A DNA stretch of 64,000 bases from Adiantum capillus-veneris (taxonomy: Eukaryota > Streptophyta > Polypodiopsida > Polypodiales > Pteridaceae), in NCBI GenBank assembly GCA_014529385.2, contig CM043963.1, positions 95,740,412 to 95,804,411 of the forward strand. Reading direction: 5' to 3'. A program made the translations under genes and the position numbers. The notes below the pieces were generated by a model that worked only from the letters and a program-made list of their open reading frames with translations, ran no database searches and was not told the DNA's origin. Shown one piece after another: positions 11,350-25,400 of this stretch (position 1 is the stretch's first letter; the number at the start of each line of letters is the position of its first letter).

Positions 11350-13170
11350 CATGTGCAAGACAAATGGGATGATCATGGCCCTTTGAACGGCCCTGAACAT
11401 GATGAGTGGCTCAGGGACAAACTCCCTTGTCCTTGTGCCAAGTGCAAAATGTAAATCCATCACTTGAGACACACTGCTTTCAAGCACGTGGAGAACGAAG
11501 GGCTTTGGCATCCTCAAACAAGCACTTCAGTAGATGAGAGCGCCGTCCACCCCTCGTTGGAGGAGGTCCTTCATTGGTCTGTGTTTGGTGGTGGTGATCT
11601 GGCACACAAGGTCAAAAGACAACGACAAGAGCTATTGGGGGAAAGCATGGTGTGTGGTTACCCTCCCACTACCTCTACTTTGATAGCTCCTCCTCATGCA
11701 TCTCAAGGACACTTTTAGCTTGAGGATGAGTAGATGTTTGACATGGTTGATGAGTTGTTGGCTCACGAAGATAGTATGTGCAAGGAGGATTGTCGACCAT
11801 GTACTCAACAGATATCAAATATGGAGGAAAAATTGATGACAAGTGCCCAAATACCTCTTTACGATGGTGCACAATACTCGGTGCTTCGGGCATCATTGGG
11901 TGAAAGCATGTATTGGTGGTACCACTATTTCACTTTTTTATGGATGGCTTAGCAAAAAGTAGGACACCGTAAATTTTTTGCAAATCATATTAGAATTTTG
12001 GGGACATTGAAATTTTGTATTCTCCTTAACAAAAGCTTTCCAATGATATACAACATGGTTGGTATGTTCATACATGACACATGAAATTGGGATCCATAAG
12101 TTGCTATCAAAGTAGTTTCCAAGACACCACTTTTTGGACCACCAATACATTCTTTGGTCCCATTGGAAGTCCTCAACTTGCAAGTGAAATTTGGTTGAAG
12201 CATTGCAAGTGTAGATGCACTCCTTGGGCACGTTCTTTCCATGGCTTTCTATACATGGCACTCACTTCATGGTGTGGACTTGCATATGTATTGATGATAA
12301 TTTTTTGTTGTAGTTTGGTGGGAAATATGATTCCTAAAGGTCACCACATGCCTTCGGATTGCCGACAAGCTAGATTTTATTTGACTGCACTTGACATGGA
12401 GTATGAGAACATCCATGTGTGCATTAATGATTGCATACTATACCGCAATGAGCATGCACATGCTACCTCATGTCCCTGTACGGAGAAGCATGCTACAAGA
12501 ACGGAGTGAGTGGGGTGTACCTACCCCATAAGGTATTGAGACATTTTCAACTAATCCCTTGCATTCAACACATGTTTAAAAGCAAGTCTATTGTGGAGCT
12601 TCTCACATGGTATGCCAACCACCGCTCAAATGATGGAATGATGTGTGTCCTTGTCAATTCACCTGCGTGGAGGCACATAGAGACACAATGACTAGAGTTT
12701 GGGTTAGAGAATTGACACTTGAGGCTTGTACTTGGACTGAGCAATGGTGTCAAGTCCTTTGGCACCAAGTCCACTTCATGGATCACTTGGCATGTGGTGA
12801 TCATCAACTACAACATTCCACCATTGGAGACAACCAAGAAGGGAAACATCCTTCTTTTCTTTCTTGTGGTGATCACTTCATGGAGCACTTGGCCTGTGCT
12901 GATCATTATCTACAACATCCCACCATGGGAGACAACCAAGAAGGGAAACATTGTTCTTTCCTTTCTTGTACCAGGGAAGTACAAGGTGGAAAATATTGAT
13001 GTCTACCTCGAGCCCCTCATTGAGGAGTTGGAGGAGTTATGAAGAGGGACCTCTGTTGTAGATGTCTCCCTTTCAAAGGAGATCGAGGAGAGAAGCCAAT
13101 GTGAGGGGAATCCTTATGTGGACTATGCACGACTATCTTGCGCTTGGAGAGATTTTTGTTCTTTTGGAGT
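11350..13170 (+). pseudogene. tnp2: CACTA (En/Spm) transposase tnp2, decayed
   Basis: The transposase of a CACTA DNA transposon, in pieces. The N-terminal transposase-associated domain reads LPCPCAKCKM, stop, IHHLRHTAFKHVE (about 11425-11495). IPLYDGAQYSVLRASL follows near 11850. The tnp2 core includes MPSDCRQARFYL (12350), ENIHVCINDCILYRNE, KVLRHFQLIP (12530), DGMMCVLVNSPAWRHIE, then YNIPP and IDVYLEPLIEELEEL (to 13039), and VRGILMWTMHDYLALG (to about 13165). A frameshift near 12490 and stops around 11452, 12691, 12710 and 13040 inactivate it. No CACTA terminal repeats were found close by, so only the gene core may remain. Confidence 0.85.
12772..12975 (+). repeat. 102-bp in-frame tandem duplication in tnp2
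   Basis: 12772-12873 and 12874-12975 are near-identical, both beginning CACTTCATGGA. The 34-codon unit encodes the TSW-TW-V-YNIPP-ETTKKGNI block twice. The period is a multiple of three, so the frame is kept. Confidence 0.88.
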
Positions 13171-14305
13171 AATCAAAAGTAAAAATATTTAAAAAACTAT
13201 CAAACAATAGAGTCACAATGAATGTAGCAAAAGATGAGAGCTTGTAATAGGTAGCTATGTTCTCTACACGTTCTCCATAGAGGCAAGCTCTATATATCTC
13301 ACTATTTTGATTTTTGATAATAAAATGAAGATGATTAATGAAACAAAGAGGAAAGAAAACTCTCCTAATGTGAGCCGATGAAGGACAAAGTCTAGTTGTG
13401 ACTCCTCTTTAGAGTCTTACTAAATGTTAAAGTATACTACATCAAATACCAAAATGTATCCAATTTACCAAGCATAGGCACACAAAAATTGAATGAAAGT
13501 ACGATCAATTTTAGAATCAAATAATATAAGTAGAGTGCACACGCAAAATCCCTGTTTCCACTCTTACTACCTTTGTGTCATAGGGGAGTCACCCTATCAC
13601 TTGCTTTTGCAAGTCTTTGGGTAATGTAGCTAGTCTTTTAAGAAATGACTCTTCTATACTATATATAATGCAGCTTAAATTTTTTGAGCTCAAAGAAGGT
13701 ATCCACGTGTGTTTAATTTCCTTCTTTGGCTACGAAGAGTGTTTGTTTCTCCTTATTTTGCTGCATGACGTACTCATAATATTTAGTACTATCCTATAGG
13801 CTGCAATTGACGTCCATCATCCATGTTCGCGTAGTGTGTGTGTGAGAGAGAGAGAGAAACTAGAGAGAGAGAGAGATGACGATGCAGCAACACGATACAA
13901 TGTTTGTATGATGTACCTGGAGAGCCTGTGTGTACTGTCACCTTTGTGTGTGTGTGTGTGTGTGTGCACGCGTGCATGTGTAGGACGCTGCAAGAGCTGT
14001 TGGCGAGCTTGATATTAGTACCTGCATAGCGTGTGTGTGTGGATAGTGCGCATGCTGCAAGATCTGTCAGCAACTCGGTGAGCTCGACGATATGCATGGA
14101 AACTTGGAACAGAGCTGCATGACGTGCTGTGCGTATTCGTGCCTGTGTATGTGAAACTGGAGAGAGAGAGAGAGAACAATAGAGAAACAACCTGCTACAG
14201 TATGGCTGCATGCAATCCGTGCACACAGTGTGTGTTTATGCGCGTTGTAGGAGCCGTTTTCTGTGCACACTGTGTGTTTGTGTGCATGCGTGTGTGTGTG
14301 TGTGT

Positions 14306-14401
<96 letters not shown>

Positions 14402-14467
14402 CTGGACTCTAGAGAGAGACAAAGAACTGAGAGAAACAAGTAGGGGCATTGTACACCACACATGCGT

Positions 14468-14524
<57 letters not shown>

Positions 14525-14845
14525 CTTTTCCAAACATACAAAATTCCTTTCCTTGAGTTTGCCAGGAGGAAATTTTAGAAAATTAGGGGCATTTTCTGGG
14601 TTTTACCACTATTTTTCTCTATTCTATGGTGGAATTTCTCCTTTTCCCCTTGCCCTCAACCGGTATTTTTGAAATTCAAAACGACACACTATTAAGTTGA
14701 GACACATTTTTCCTGAACACTGGAAAGAAACTAGCTTACAAAATTCTCCATGGCTCTTGGCGCATCCACGCAATATTGCAGCTTGACTTCGTCGCGTACG
14801 CCAGAGAGAGAAGAAGAATAAAATTGTTTTAACATCATAGGTAAC

Positions 14846-14898
<53 letters not shown>

Positions 14899-14949
14899 CA
14901 AAACAAATACTTTGGCTTCTCAATTGCTGGTTCACTGTTGTAATTTTCC
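13171..14949. other. no gene; microsatellite-rich stretch
   Basis: Nothing codes here that I can support. (GA)n tracts interleaved with (GT)n occupy 13834-14518 (longest 14309-14400) and a further (GA)n lies at 14848-14895. The module of GT run followed directly by GA run recurs four times, suggesting local duplication. Confidence 0.7.
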
Positions 14950-15605
<656 letters not shown>

Positions 15606-15686
15606 TATCCCAAGGGAGAGAGAGAGGCCTACAGCTACCCATGCGCTACAACATGGAATTATTATAAATAAACAAATAAATAAATA

Positions 15687-15722
<36 letters not shown>

Positions 15723-16356
15723 TTACCAATTATGCTCGTTGCAACTCCTTCTCACCATGGCCTGAAGGAGAGATAAAAATGAGCCTCACATACTAGAATG
15801 AAGTGCTCAATACTCTAATAATATTCTTGGATTTGTTGCTCATGAAACTGCCTTCAAGAAAACTCCCAATAACATCATTGAACTATGCAACCAAAGCAAG
15901 GACATTGCTCAAAAAGGTGATGTCCAGGACCCCGAGTCTGCTCCTAAGCCTGCCCGGGTGGGTGCCACTAGATTTGCAAATGAAAAGTTTGTGGAACGTC
16001 TACAGGAATTCAATGAGTGAAATCTCAAAGGTATGGGCTCAAATGCGTAATCGATCTCTAAGACATTTGCGATTATCAAAGGGCACACTCTTTGGGAAGG
16101 TTAATAAGGACAATAAGTGATGTTGTGTGGTGATATTTTGACATACACAGTGTGCCTCAATAGCTGTATATATTGTTCTTTGATTTTTAGGGAATTGATA
16201 ATAATCAAATTTTTGTGCTTGCCCGCCGCCTGGCGAGGTATGTTATATAGCCCCTTTTTTGGCATATTGATCGTATGCAACCTCAATGTTGTGTGGACAT
16301 GCCTCTAGCTTTTCGGGAAGGGCTATTCAAACTTCCAAAACAAGAAATTTTGTCTT

Positions 16357-16426
<70 letters not shown>

Positions 16427-16559
16427 ATTTGTAGCAAAGCGTAACCATCATCACTATTTGTCTTTGCTTCTCCCTTCGGGTTGATGAGAGTCATCTTCTA
16501 AGCACAATGATGATGGCTTAGTAAACTATTACTAATCACATCATATTATTCCTAGACTC
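15606..16559. other. spacer with (GA)n tracts
   Basis: Apart from the unassigned open stretch at 15815-16027, this holds a TA/GA tract (15688-15721) and a 64-base (GA)n at 16361-16424. No gene is recognised. Confidence 0.55.
15815..16027 (+). other. unrecognised coding-like fragment
   Basis: A frame without stop for about 70 codons contains ILGFVAHETAFKKTPNNII, ELCNQSKDIAQKGDVQ and ANEKFVERLQEFNE, closed by TGA. Its composition looks like real protein, but it has no start codon and I do not recognise the family. It lies between two host-gene pseudogenes and may be a third captured fragment. Confidence 0.3.
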
Positions 16560-17318
16560 TCAAAGTGCTGACGGTTTGCTTCTAAGAAAATATGGATTGA
16601 AGCGTGCAAGGTTTTTATGTAAAGCACTAGTGACTGACATATGGAGGCCATGAGTTTTGCTGCCAAGATGCTTTATGAAGGATTATGGTCTCACAAATGG
16701 AAAGCGTGTGCATTTGGTTATGAAAGTTTCAAAATAGTAATTAGTGACAATTAGAACAATTAGTGGCAAGGAGCATGATTTTAGAACTGATAGAATGAAG
16801 ACTTGAAATATAGGTTATGAATGAAACAAGCTAGATTTGCAACTCACAAGAAACAAATGGTGTTGAAAGGTCATAATCTCAAAGGACGACATGCTAATTG
16901 AGTAATTTTTAGTGGGGAATGATGCTATAGTTCACTTGTTTTTAAGAAACGTACTAATTCATGCTATTGGGGCTGACATAAGAGTTATTAGAAGTTTCTC
17001 ACAAGGTGAGGGGCAAACAACTTAGTGTTGCATGGCAAAGTGAGGAGGTTTCATCAAGCAAAGTAGAAGAAAAATTTGACAATCTTTACCTGAAAAAAGT
17101 GGTAATGTTGTTGAAAGCTTCTCAAAATGTACCATATCATAAGTGGTGTAGATCTCTTGGAGCATGTCAAAATTATTCTAGAAGAGGAACATGCTCCTGT
17201 TTTAGCTCGTGATGGGTCTCAAGGTGTATATTTTATGCAAGATGAATTTGAGTCTTCCATTGTTGGGTTTGCCAAACCAGTAGGATGAGAAACCTATGGT
17301 TGTAAATAACCATGCTTA
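16560..17318 (+). pseudogene. phosphatidylinositol 4-kinase gamma (UbL-kinase type), pseudogene fragment
   Basis: Plant PI4K-gamma proteins carry one or two ubiquitin-like domains followed by a PI3/4-kinase-like catalytic domain. Here the end of one ubiquitin-like domain (KDYGLTNGKRVHLVMKVS, 16675-16725), a second one (TISGKEHDF ... NIGYE ... KDDMLIE ... NDAIVHLFLRN, to about 16955), a linker, and the kinase start (LLEHVKIILEEEHAP, DGSQGVYFMQDEFESSIVG, then KPMVVNN after a one-base insertion near 17285) follow in the correct order. More than eight stops interrupt it, and homology ends at about 17318 before the catalytic core. Many plant PI4K-gamma genes lack introns, so a retrocopy cannot be told from an old gene copy. 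Confidence 0.75.
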
Positions 17319-20300
17319 TGGGTCACACCCTCAATTTTGCAACACACCCTTCACTTCAATATGATGCACAAAAATTTTGTAAAGATAAGCAATTCAAGAA
17401 TCTATGTTTGCTTCCATTGCTATCAAGTTTTAAGGTGCCAATGTTGCTTAAATACACTGATAAAATATATGTGCCTTATGTGTAGAAAGAAAGCATTTCA
17501 AATATTTTTTACTTCAAAGTTGGAATTTTATAACTAGATGCCATTTTTTAAAGCTGCAGCAACGCTCAAGTCACATACTAGTCATTTCAAATGCATGCTT
17601 TGTTAGAAAAACTCATTTCTTCTTGGAAAAACAACCTCTTTTTTTCTTTTTCTTTTTTTCTAGTAAAATACACATACAATTTTGCAAGGCTGAAAGTTTG
17701 TTTAGAATAAAATGAAAACATGTATATTGAATCAAGCATGGTAGTCAATAAGAGGATAAATGATAGTTTGTGGAGATGCTAGAATTTCTTTGACCCTTTG
17801 ATTACCAAACATGAACACCATGCATTGTTGAAAATGGATCTTTGTACTAATTTTTATATCCTAATATGAAATACAAGGTGGAACGTGTAAATACAAACTA
17901 GAATGGGTAAACCTCTATTCCATCCATGGGCTAGACACACACCACATGACCTAATGCTTAAAGTAAAACATAGATGTACACCTCCAAACTAAGGTCATAT
18001 CAAATGAAAGGCAAGATTAAAGAATCAATTGATGCATTTTTTTTTGCTAGCCAACAAGAACCAAAAATTCTACAAATAACACATTCAAATTCATATGGAT
18101 TTTCTTGATTCATGCATCCCAATTGATCTTGCTAAAGACGAGCATTAATAACATACATGTATAGAAAAAGTACAATCATGAATTTACCATATATATGGAG
18201 CACACACAATATCTTCAAAGGCATGCTCAGTGGGGGCATTGGAGGCGGTTTGAGAAAGTGACAATTGAAGTGGCCTTTAGAAACCTCTCAAGGCTCCCAT
18301 GTTTCTTATAGGACTTAGAGTGTCACATAAATGCAACATAGAAACCCCAAACAACAACTATACACCCAAATATCATACAAACAATTTAGAAAATGTAGGG
18401 GCACCAATTAGTTTTGTGTGTCAGGAACTAAGAAGTGAAGGGAGAGAGGAAAAGAAAAGAGGAGAGACTCAAGAAGAAAATTAGGTTTTTGTATATCTTG
18501 GATTCTTACCAAAACCAACAATTGTGTCTTAATAGCAAAGAGGAACAGAGAGAAGTATCAAACCTCTTTTTATAGCATGGACATCTCAAAGATCACACGT
18601 AACAAACACAATGACCAGAGCTCGTTAGCATGAAACCACAAAACACATATACTAAGAATCACAGCCTTGCAAGAATTAAGTCGTCAAATACTCCATTAGT
18701 AGCAATCAGAATCACACTCAAAATAGGCATTATATGCATCATCTTAAAGCCAAGGGAGTTCTCTCCACTATGCCATCCTCTTACAATGATTTAAATAGGA
18801 ACATGGGTACATGACACTCACAAATACCAACCAACCAAGAGAAAACAAAGACAACTTGAAAGCTTATTCTTGAACTAGTTCCACGATGCAAAATCTTGAC
18901 AAACATGAGAAGAAAACATAGGATCTCGAGTCCAAACACCTTTTTGAACCCACCAAAATGAGCATACAATTGTAAGACATCATTGAATTTCTCTTTTCAC
19001 TTTTGTCTAATGGAAGAAACATTGCCTTTGTAATAAAAACTCTCTAAGAAACATGCATTAGCACTTTGTGAATTGCATAAGGCACTTTGCATTAGCTCAA
19101 GAAAGCTTTTGGCAAGACTTTGTCAGCATATCTCACAACATTAGCATGCTAGCATTTGCATACTTCTTGGGCTTCTTGGTAAGCATAGCACTCCTTGCTT
19201 CTTGTATGTGTTGCATATGGATCTATTATTAAATTCTTCTAAGAAAGCCGCTCCTTTCATGTGTATTCAAGTACTTAGGGTTTGTGAAAGGCTAAGGGAA
19301 GACTGGGAAAACCTTGCTTCTCCCATCCTACCTCTTCCTATATCTAGGGTTGAGCTTCCATGCTTGGGTAGTTCACCTAAGAAAAATTTAACCTATCACG
19401 TGAGTTCAATAGAAGGGTATTTAAAGTTCTTAAAACTTACAGAAATATATATACAGTAGGGTACACTTTTTTCGAATTTGAGAAAAACTTACAGATTTTA
19501 AAAGAAAAGGGTACATTATATTCCTCAAAGGATTCACAGATAAGGGGTTTTACAAACACGTCTTGAAACCATTGATATGGTAGTTTTACTTATAGTGAAC
19601 CCCCCGAGCTTCTATGTCATTTCACATTTGGCCATGTTTGGCTACCCTTGGATTTACACTACTTCCTCATTGGAGAATCATTTTTTCCCACTAAAACAAA
19701 GTGGGGTATTTATTCCTAAGAACACTATAACTTTCCCACTTGAGTGATACCATGATAGTCAAAGAATATGTGTTGGGTTATGAGGTTGAATGGAAGTTTC
19801 CATGAAATCAACAAGAACATCTTGATTGACGGCATTATTATCCCTATGTAGTGTTTACATAAACGTCTGACATAAAATACTAGATGAATATGACAGTGTA
19901 TGTACCAGACCTCTAGCTAACTTGAGTATTTTGATCATAGCACCTAAGAGGTAGCTAGATGGATGACTAGGTTTCGGACTTTATAAAGGTTCTAGAGCAT
20001 GTAAGAATACCTCTTCTTGACTTTTCATGAGAATGACTTGCAAAAATTTCCCATCATCATACTTATTATATTAATTTGATTTCTGTAAAACATTTTAGCA
20101 AGAAACTTTTGAAATATCCATATAATCTTGGATAAATTCCTTCATTAATTGAAGTCTCTCAATAGACAATTCCCAATAGGGATATATTACTAGGTAGCCT
20201 TTCCAAAACATTTGAACCATAATAAGTTTCAACATAAAACACATTTAGGTCCAAAAACATTTCATTGACATGACATATCCTTTCTATGAGCACCATAGTT

Positions 20301-22904
20301 ATGCATAATTGCAACATTAAAAATTTAAACAACCATCTGTTAATGGCATTTATAGTACTTGTTACATTAACAAATCTTATTAGATACACAATAATTTCTA
20401 GCCATAAAATTTATTCCCAATAATTCTTAATTGAAATGGTCTAATAAACATATTTGACCAACACTTAGGGACTCTATTGTAATACATAATGAATAAAAAG
20501 GCACCATTGTTAGTCCTAGAGGCTCATATTATCCACATATGGAATATGTCTCATGTAGTGATGTCAATAGATGGATTTAACTATCGCGCGCAGAGAGACT
20601 CTTGCAACACATAATTAAGAAAAGACACTAGCGTTAGTCATAGATATTCATATTCTTGACATATGGAATATGTCTCATATAGTGATGTCAATAAATGTTA
20701 CATTTGTCAAGTACAGGAAGTACTTATATGTGAACATATCTAGAAACACTCATTAAAAGGAGTGAGAGTGTCAGCGGGTCACTGTGACGGATGTCTCTAG
20801 CATAACTATCTGGCACTAACATAATATGTGAATACTTAGGGAAGCAACTTAAAATACTCAAGATGTGAACCTAACAAGAAAACACAACAAATCAATAAGC
20901 AAACCACCACTCAATAATCAAGAAATTTGTCTATGGCCTTTCTCACCACTCTAGGTCATCATGCCATTTTGGCACTCAACAAAGTCAGAATGCAGCAAAA
21001 CTTTGGGAGGAGGTCTAAGACACCAAGGGGTACTATCCTACCAAGTTTGATCGCAATCTGACCAGGTACCAAGATCATGATCTATCATGAAAAAGGTTGT
21101 GAAAACTATCCAGAAAGGTTTTCCTATGGAAGACTCTCCTATGGTCAAAATGTCAAAAAATAGAGATTTACAAACTCAAATATGAAGATTAGGCTCATTA
21201 AGACATAGTTGCCACCACAAAAATTTCCAGTGCTTACACTTAATTAAAAGAGAAAGGAAAGAGAAACACAATGCAGGTTTTATAATTAAAAATAGATTTC
21301 CCAATCATTAGTTGTGATGATTACAAGTTGGAGCTTTGTAGCCGATTGAGTGTACGTAAGTAGAGTTCTTTCCTTTCAAAAGATAAGCCTCCTTTCACAT
21401 TAAAGTTATTGACCTTTATAACTAGGTCTAAATGGCCAGTGGCCGACTCACATGGGCCTTCACACATATCATTGATAGAATTACAACTCAAGAATTGCCA
21501 TGCTACTCTGGAACCAGGATTCACACACAGTGTAGCTACACTAGCTCAAAAAAATAGTAGAGTACAAATGGGGTGTCCAACTGTGTGGCTTGGTGGACGC
21601 TTGTTCAATCAATCAACTAACATTCACCCCTTCCTAGCTCATGCTATCTCTTGACACGATCATGTGCAATCTTGTTGTAAGGGATGTCTTCAACTTTGTC
21701 TTTAGGGTTGGCCTTTAGCTTTGTATGCTTTATAGTTGGCGACACTCCCCTTCCTTGAGTGATTCATACTAGTTCTATTCTAGGTGATGCGTGTGTTGGA
21801 CTTTAATTCTCAAGGCAATATTTCATTTTGTTGATAGCTTTCTTGCAAAAGCTTTCATTGTTTGTCTTTATAGGCCACTCGTTAACTTTCCATTGTTTGT
21901 TGGAGTTTTATTATTGCCCTTTAAAATAGAGTTGCTCTTGATAAGCATGGTTGAGACCTTAGTTGTTGATCCAATGCGTTGATGATTGTTGTGGGTAGCC
22001 ATCTCCTTATTGTTGATGTAGAAGAGGGTAGTGATGGATGTCTCTAGATTAGGTTCTTAAATCTTGGATGACCAAATAGAAAAGAACTTGGTTGGAAAAA
22101 AGTACCTTTGGTATATGCTCTTATTAGAGATGATCAATTGGACTTTGAGTATGTGTTCTTGCAAGGTGACTGCTTGAGAGAAACAAAGGAAAAGTGTCTA
22201 ATGCAAGTGCCAATTATGGGACACTCTATATACATATGAGAAATTTATCAAACAAAAGCGTGCAATGTGAAGATAGGTGCTTCAAGGAATAAATGTAGCA
22301 CATGTGACATCAAAGGATGTCACAATAGCTTCCATGTTTCCAAGAAGGGTTTTTGATGTAGAATCTTCTTACCTCATTGTGCGTAGTGCATGAGTGTCTT
22401 TTGGACTTCCTCCTTCAATTCACCAAACTTAAAATACGTAGAAATCGACTCTTATGCTCACCTATACCAGCATGAGTGACACAACATAAATATTCTCAAC
22501 TCTTCTAGCTTGAGAAGTGCCTAGAATAGCTAAGACTCTTAGACCACAAAGAATATTACTCGAAGCTTTGGGACTAACACCTCACTCATTTAGTGGCTTA
22601 GCTGTCCGACTTTGACTTTTATGCCACGTGTTTTTTATGGCGACTTGGATGTACCTATTCAAGGCCAAAAACCCAATTCCATAAGTTCTTGGAAATTTAG
22701 GCCTCTTTCATTGCATAGTTCTTTTGTTGTTGTAGTGACTATTGGAGCCTTTGCTTTATCTCCCATGAGAAACGGTTGTTGATGTTTGTGGGTTCTTTGT
22801 GACTGAGTTCCCACTAGAAATTCTAAAACCCATCTTATTTTTGGTCATTGTGTGACCGTCTTTGCATTTGGTCTTTTTCTTTGGCTTGATGAAGACTAGG
22901 CTTT
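17319..22904. other. 5.6 kb without recognisable gene
   Basis: AT-rich sequence, inspected in all frames by eye at selected places. I see only short chance frames, one imperfect direct duplication (20475-20700), and no LTR pair or terminal repeat. It may include the 3' end and LTR of the minus-strand element starting at 27540, but I could not locate an LTR border. Confidence 0.5.
20475..20700. repeat. imperfect direct duplication, about 100 bp
   Basis: Both copies run from AACACATAAT-like sequence to CATATGGAATATGTCTCAT, then TAGTGATGTCAATA. The copies are roughly 125 bp apart and 80-85% alike. Confidence 0.7.
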
Positions 22905-24490
22905 GGTATCCATATCTAATGATTAACATTGTAGAAGCCTTGTTTTTGCAGTAGCTGACAAGGTATTAATCTAGAGGTCATCGCACCCTTAGTGTTGACT
23001 CACTTTTGTTGGTGCTTGGTTTTGACTTCTTGCCTTTGGGTAGAGACTTGTGCTAGATGAATATTGTTATTTGTTTTTCCAGGTTGAGCTACTACTTTTG
23101 GTAAACATATTTGAGTGTTACCTTTGTAAAATCCTTGTGCTTTGAGTAGCTTCACTGGAATAATTTTTGTTGGTTCACATGTCTTGGTTGGGTAGCTTTT
23201 GAATCTTGTACCCATACTTAACACATTACTTATTGCTTTGAAGGTCTCTTTTGATGCCTTTTGCAGTTGTTCTTTCTCCTTCTTGAGGTGTTTAACTTCC
23301 CTTGATAGTGTGATTTTTGTAGAACGATTTTCTTGGGGTGAGTAGGTCCACGCTATTACCTTAGGCGTTTTGGCCCAAACATTGGTGTTCTCTTGAAAGT
23401 AGCCATGAGCAGTGATTGACTCATTTGATGCTACCCACTTGATGACCTTTGGTTTTTTTGAGTTCAACATGTGCTTGATGTATCCAAACTAGGTCTTTGA
23501 CTTTGATGTGCTCTTTGGATACAAACACTTGGTTCATTCTCTTCCACTCCTTTTGGAGGCTTTTTTGTTATGGAAACTTTGGGTGATAAACCTTTTTCTG
23601 CGGTTTCCATTGCATTGTTGATCGTGTGGCTCTTGATGTAAGGTTGCATAGGAAGTTTGATGGAGTCTCGTTGAAGGTAAAGTTGACTTGAAAGGTTGAT
23701 CTACTTCAGTGTTTGCTTTATCTTTACCCCTTTTCAGGATGTTTGGTTGCTCCTTTTTTGCATGCACTTGACGTGCTTTTGGGGCTTTTGTTGTTGTTGT
23801 TATTGAAGCTTTTTGTTGTTGTTGAAAGAAGATTTTCTTCCAGCTTTTTGTCAAGACTAGACTCTTTTTGATTTGATGGGAATCAATTATGTTGAATGTG
23901 TCCTTGAACCCCGGGGGGTTTCACCTTTTAGAAATATTATAACACGTGCATTTAAGAGGTATTTTTAAAACCCCTATACATACACACTTCATATGAATTA
24001 AAAGACCCCTCTTCCTTTATAAACTTGTAGGTTTTTTTTTTCAATTTTCCATTTTTAAACCCCTCATGTACATGTAATTATGTAACTCTTTGGTATATAA
24101 AAAACTCCTCTAGGTGAATTCATGTGCTACACTTACATATTTTGAGGTGGACTCCTTGGGCCTTGAACTCCCCAATACTCAGCTTGAGTACGGCTTTGGC
24201 CACTCCAAAGCAATCGGAATTTTTGAACTTGTGTATACTGTTTTTTCTAGCTTTGTGATTGGTGGCTTTCCCATCTTTACCCACGTGCCATAAGACATTA
24301 AATTCTTTGTCACATAAGGATCCACCATAGCTAAATGTGTGATCTTTAGTTTTGTTTCTCCACATATGGTGAATTTAATTGTTGTAGGAGAGAATTTATC
24401 TTCTTCCTTATCCTTGTTCTTCTCTTGATCTTGCATTTGATGAATATTTGATGCTAAACTTGGAAACTTTTCTCCTTCATCTGCTTTCAT
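22905..24490 (-). pseudogene. unassigned ORFs downstream of gag-protease, minus strand
   Basis: Three open stretches (24490-24179, 23854-23534, 23470-23000) follow the protease of the same strand. The last, 156 codons, is Lys- and Gln-rich with a coiled-coil-like EVKHLKKEKEQLQKA segment. It carries a recurring short motif: HGYFQENTNVWAKTPK (about 23400), QGFYKGNTQICLPK (23130) and, past a stop, QGFYNVNH-stop-IWIPK (22935). I recognise no RT, RNase H or integrase here. This may be a linker part of a Gag-Pol or a third ORF. Confidence 0.4.
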
Positions 24491-24961
24491 TTGCGCTTTT
24501 TCTAGAGTCGGCTTCTTTGAAACAACTTTTGTCGATTCTTCAAGTATGTCAATGATGACATATTCTTATGGTTACTCTGCTTCCTTCATTTGCACTTTGG
24601 CATCATGCTCCATGACGTAGCTATATGTCGCAACTTTTCTACTTTCATACTCACAAACCTCATTATCTTCTCTCAATATCTTTATTGTAAAGCAATGACT
24701 TTTATCGTAAAGAATAGCTATGACTTATATCATAGCTATTCTTGTCATAAAATTTTGTAGTCGTTATTTTGTTTACACGCACATCTAGAGTAGCCCCCAT
24801 CCAAAGGGTTCAAAAAAATCTTCTGGGAATGTCCCTTTAATGTAAGTCTTGTATTATATTTTTCTCTCTAGGATACAATCTTCCTTTCTTAGGCTTCTGC
24901 ATTCAGATGATCTGCACATCCAAACATGCGCATCTTTCACTAATCAAGCAGGCAATAGCAT

Positions 24962-25400
24962 TCATAAACCCATACTTATGACAAAGTATTCCATCAAGGT
25001 TTGATTTACGCCTCTATAGCTATGGTCCTTTGTGTTGACCTTTGTTGTGGCACCCTTATACCGTAAGTAGAGGTGGTCATAGCCCCAATCTTGAACCATT
25101 TTGAGTTGATGCATGAATGGCCTTCCCAAAATAACCTCAAAGTTGTTGCCTTTCCCAAAGTTAATCACAACAAAAGTGTGCTTGTACTCGATTCCATAAG
25201 AGGATACAATAATTTGTTCTAGCATACCTAAGGGTCTCTCTACATATCCGTATGCTAGTTGCAACTTCATGCACATTTTCCTTCGAGCTGGTCTTTCCCA
25301 TTTCACCTAGGTTCCCATTGTAGTAAGGCTATTCCAGCCCCACTATCAAGTATGTCTATCTCTTTGTACTCTAGTGGTAAGATGGTGTTTTCTTCTTCTC
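24962..25400 (-). pseudogene. retropepsin-like aspartic protease, minus strand
   Basis: The active-site motif DILDSGAGIALLQW lies at about 25345, and the C-terminal landmark VILGRPFMHQLKMVQDWG lies at about 25115-25070, in the usual spacing for a retroelement protease. A stop after the active-site segment (near 25308) breaks the frame. It follows the gag of the same element and would process its polyprotein. Confidence 0.7.

Noticed and set aside
14124-14672. 182-codon frame over (GA)n and (GT)n
   Set aside because: Composed of microsatellite translation and chance flanks; the opposite strand is equally open.
17319-22904. Possible copia or gypsy coding region
   Set aside because: No RT, integrase or protease motif was seen in the stretches I translated; too weak to report as an element.
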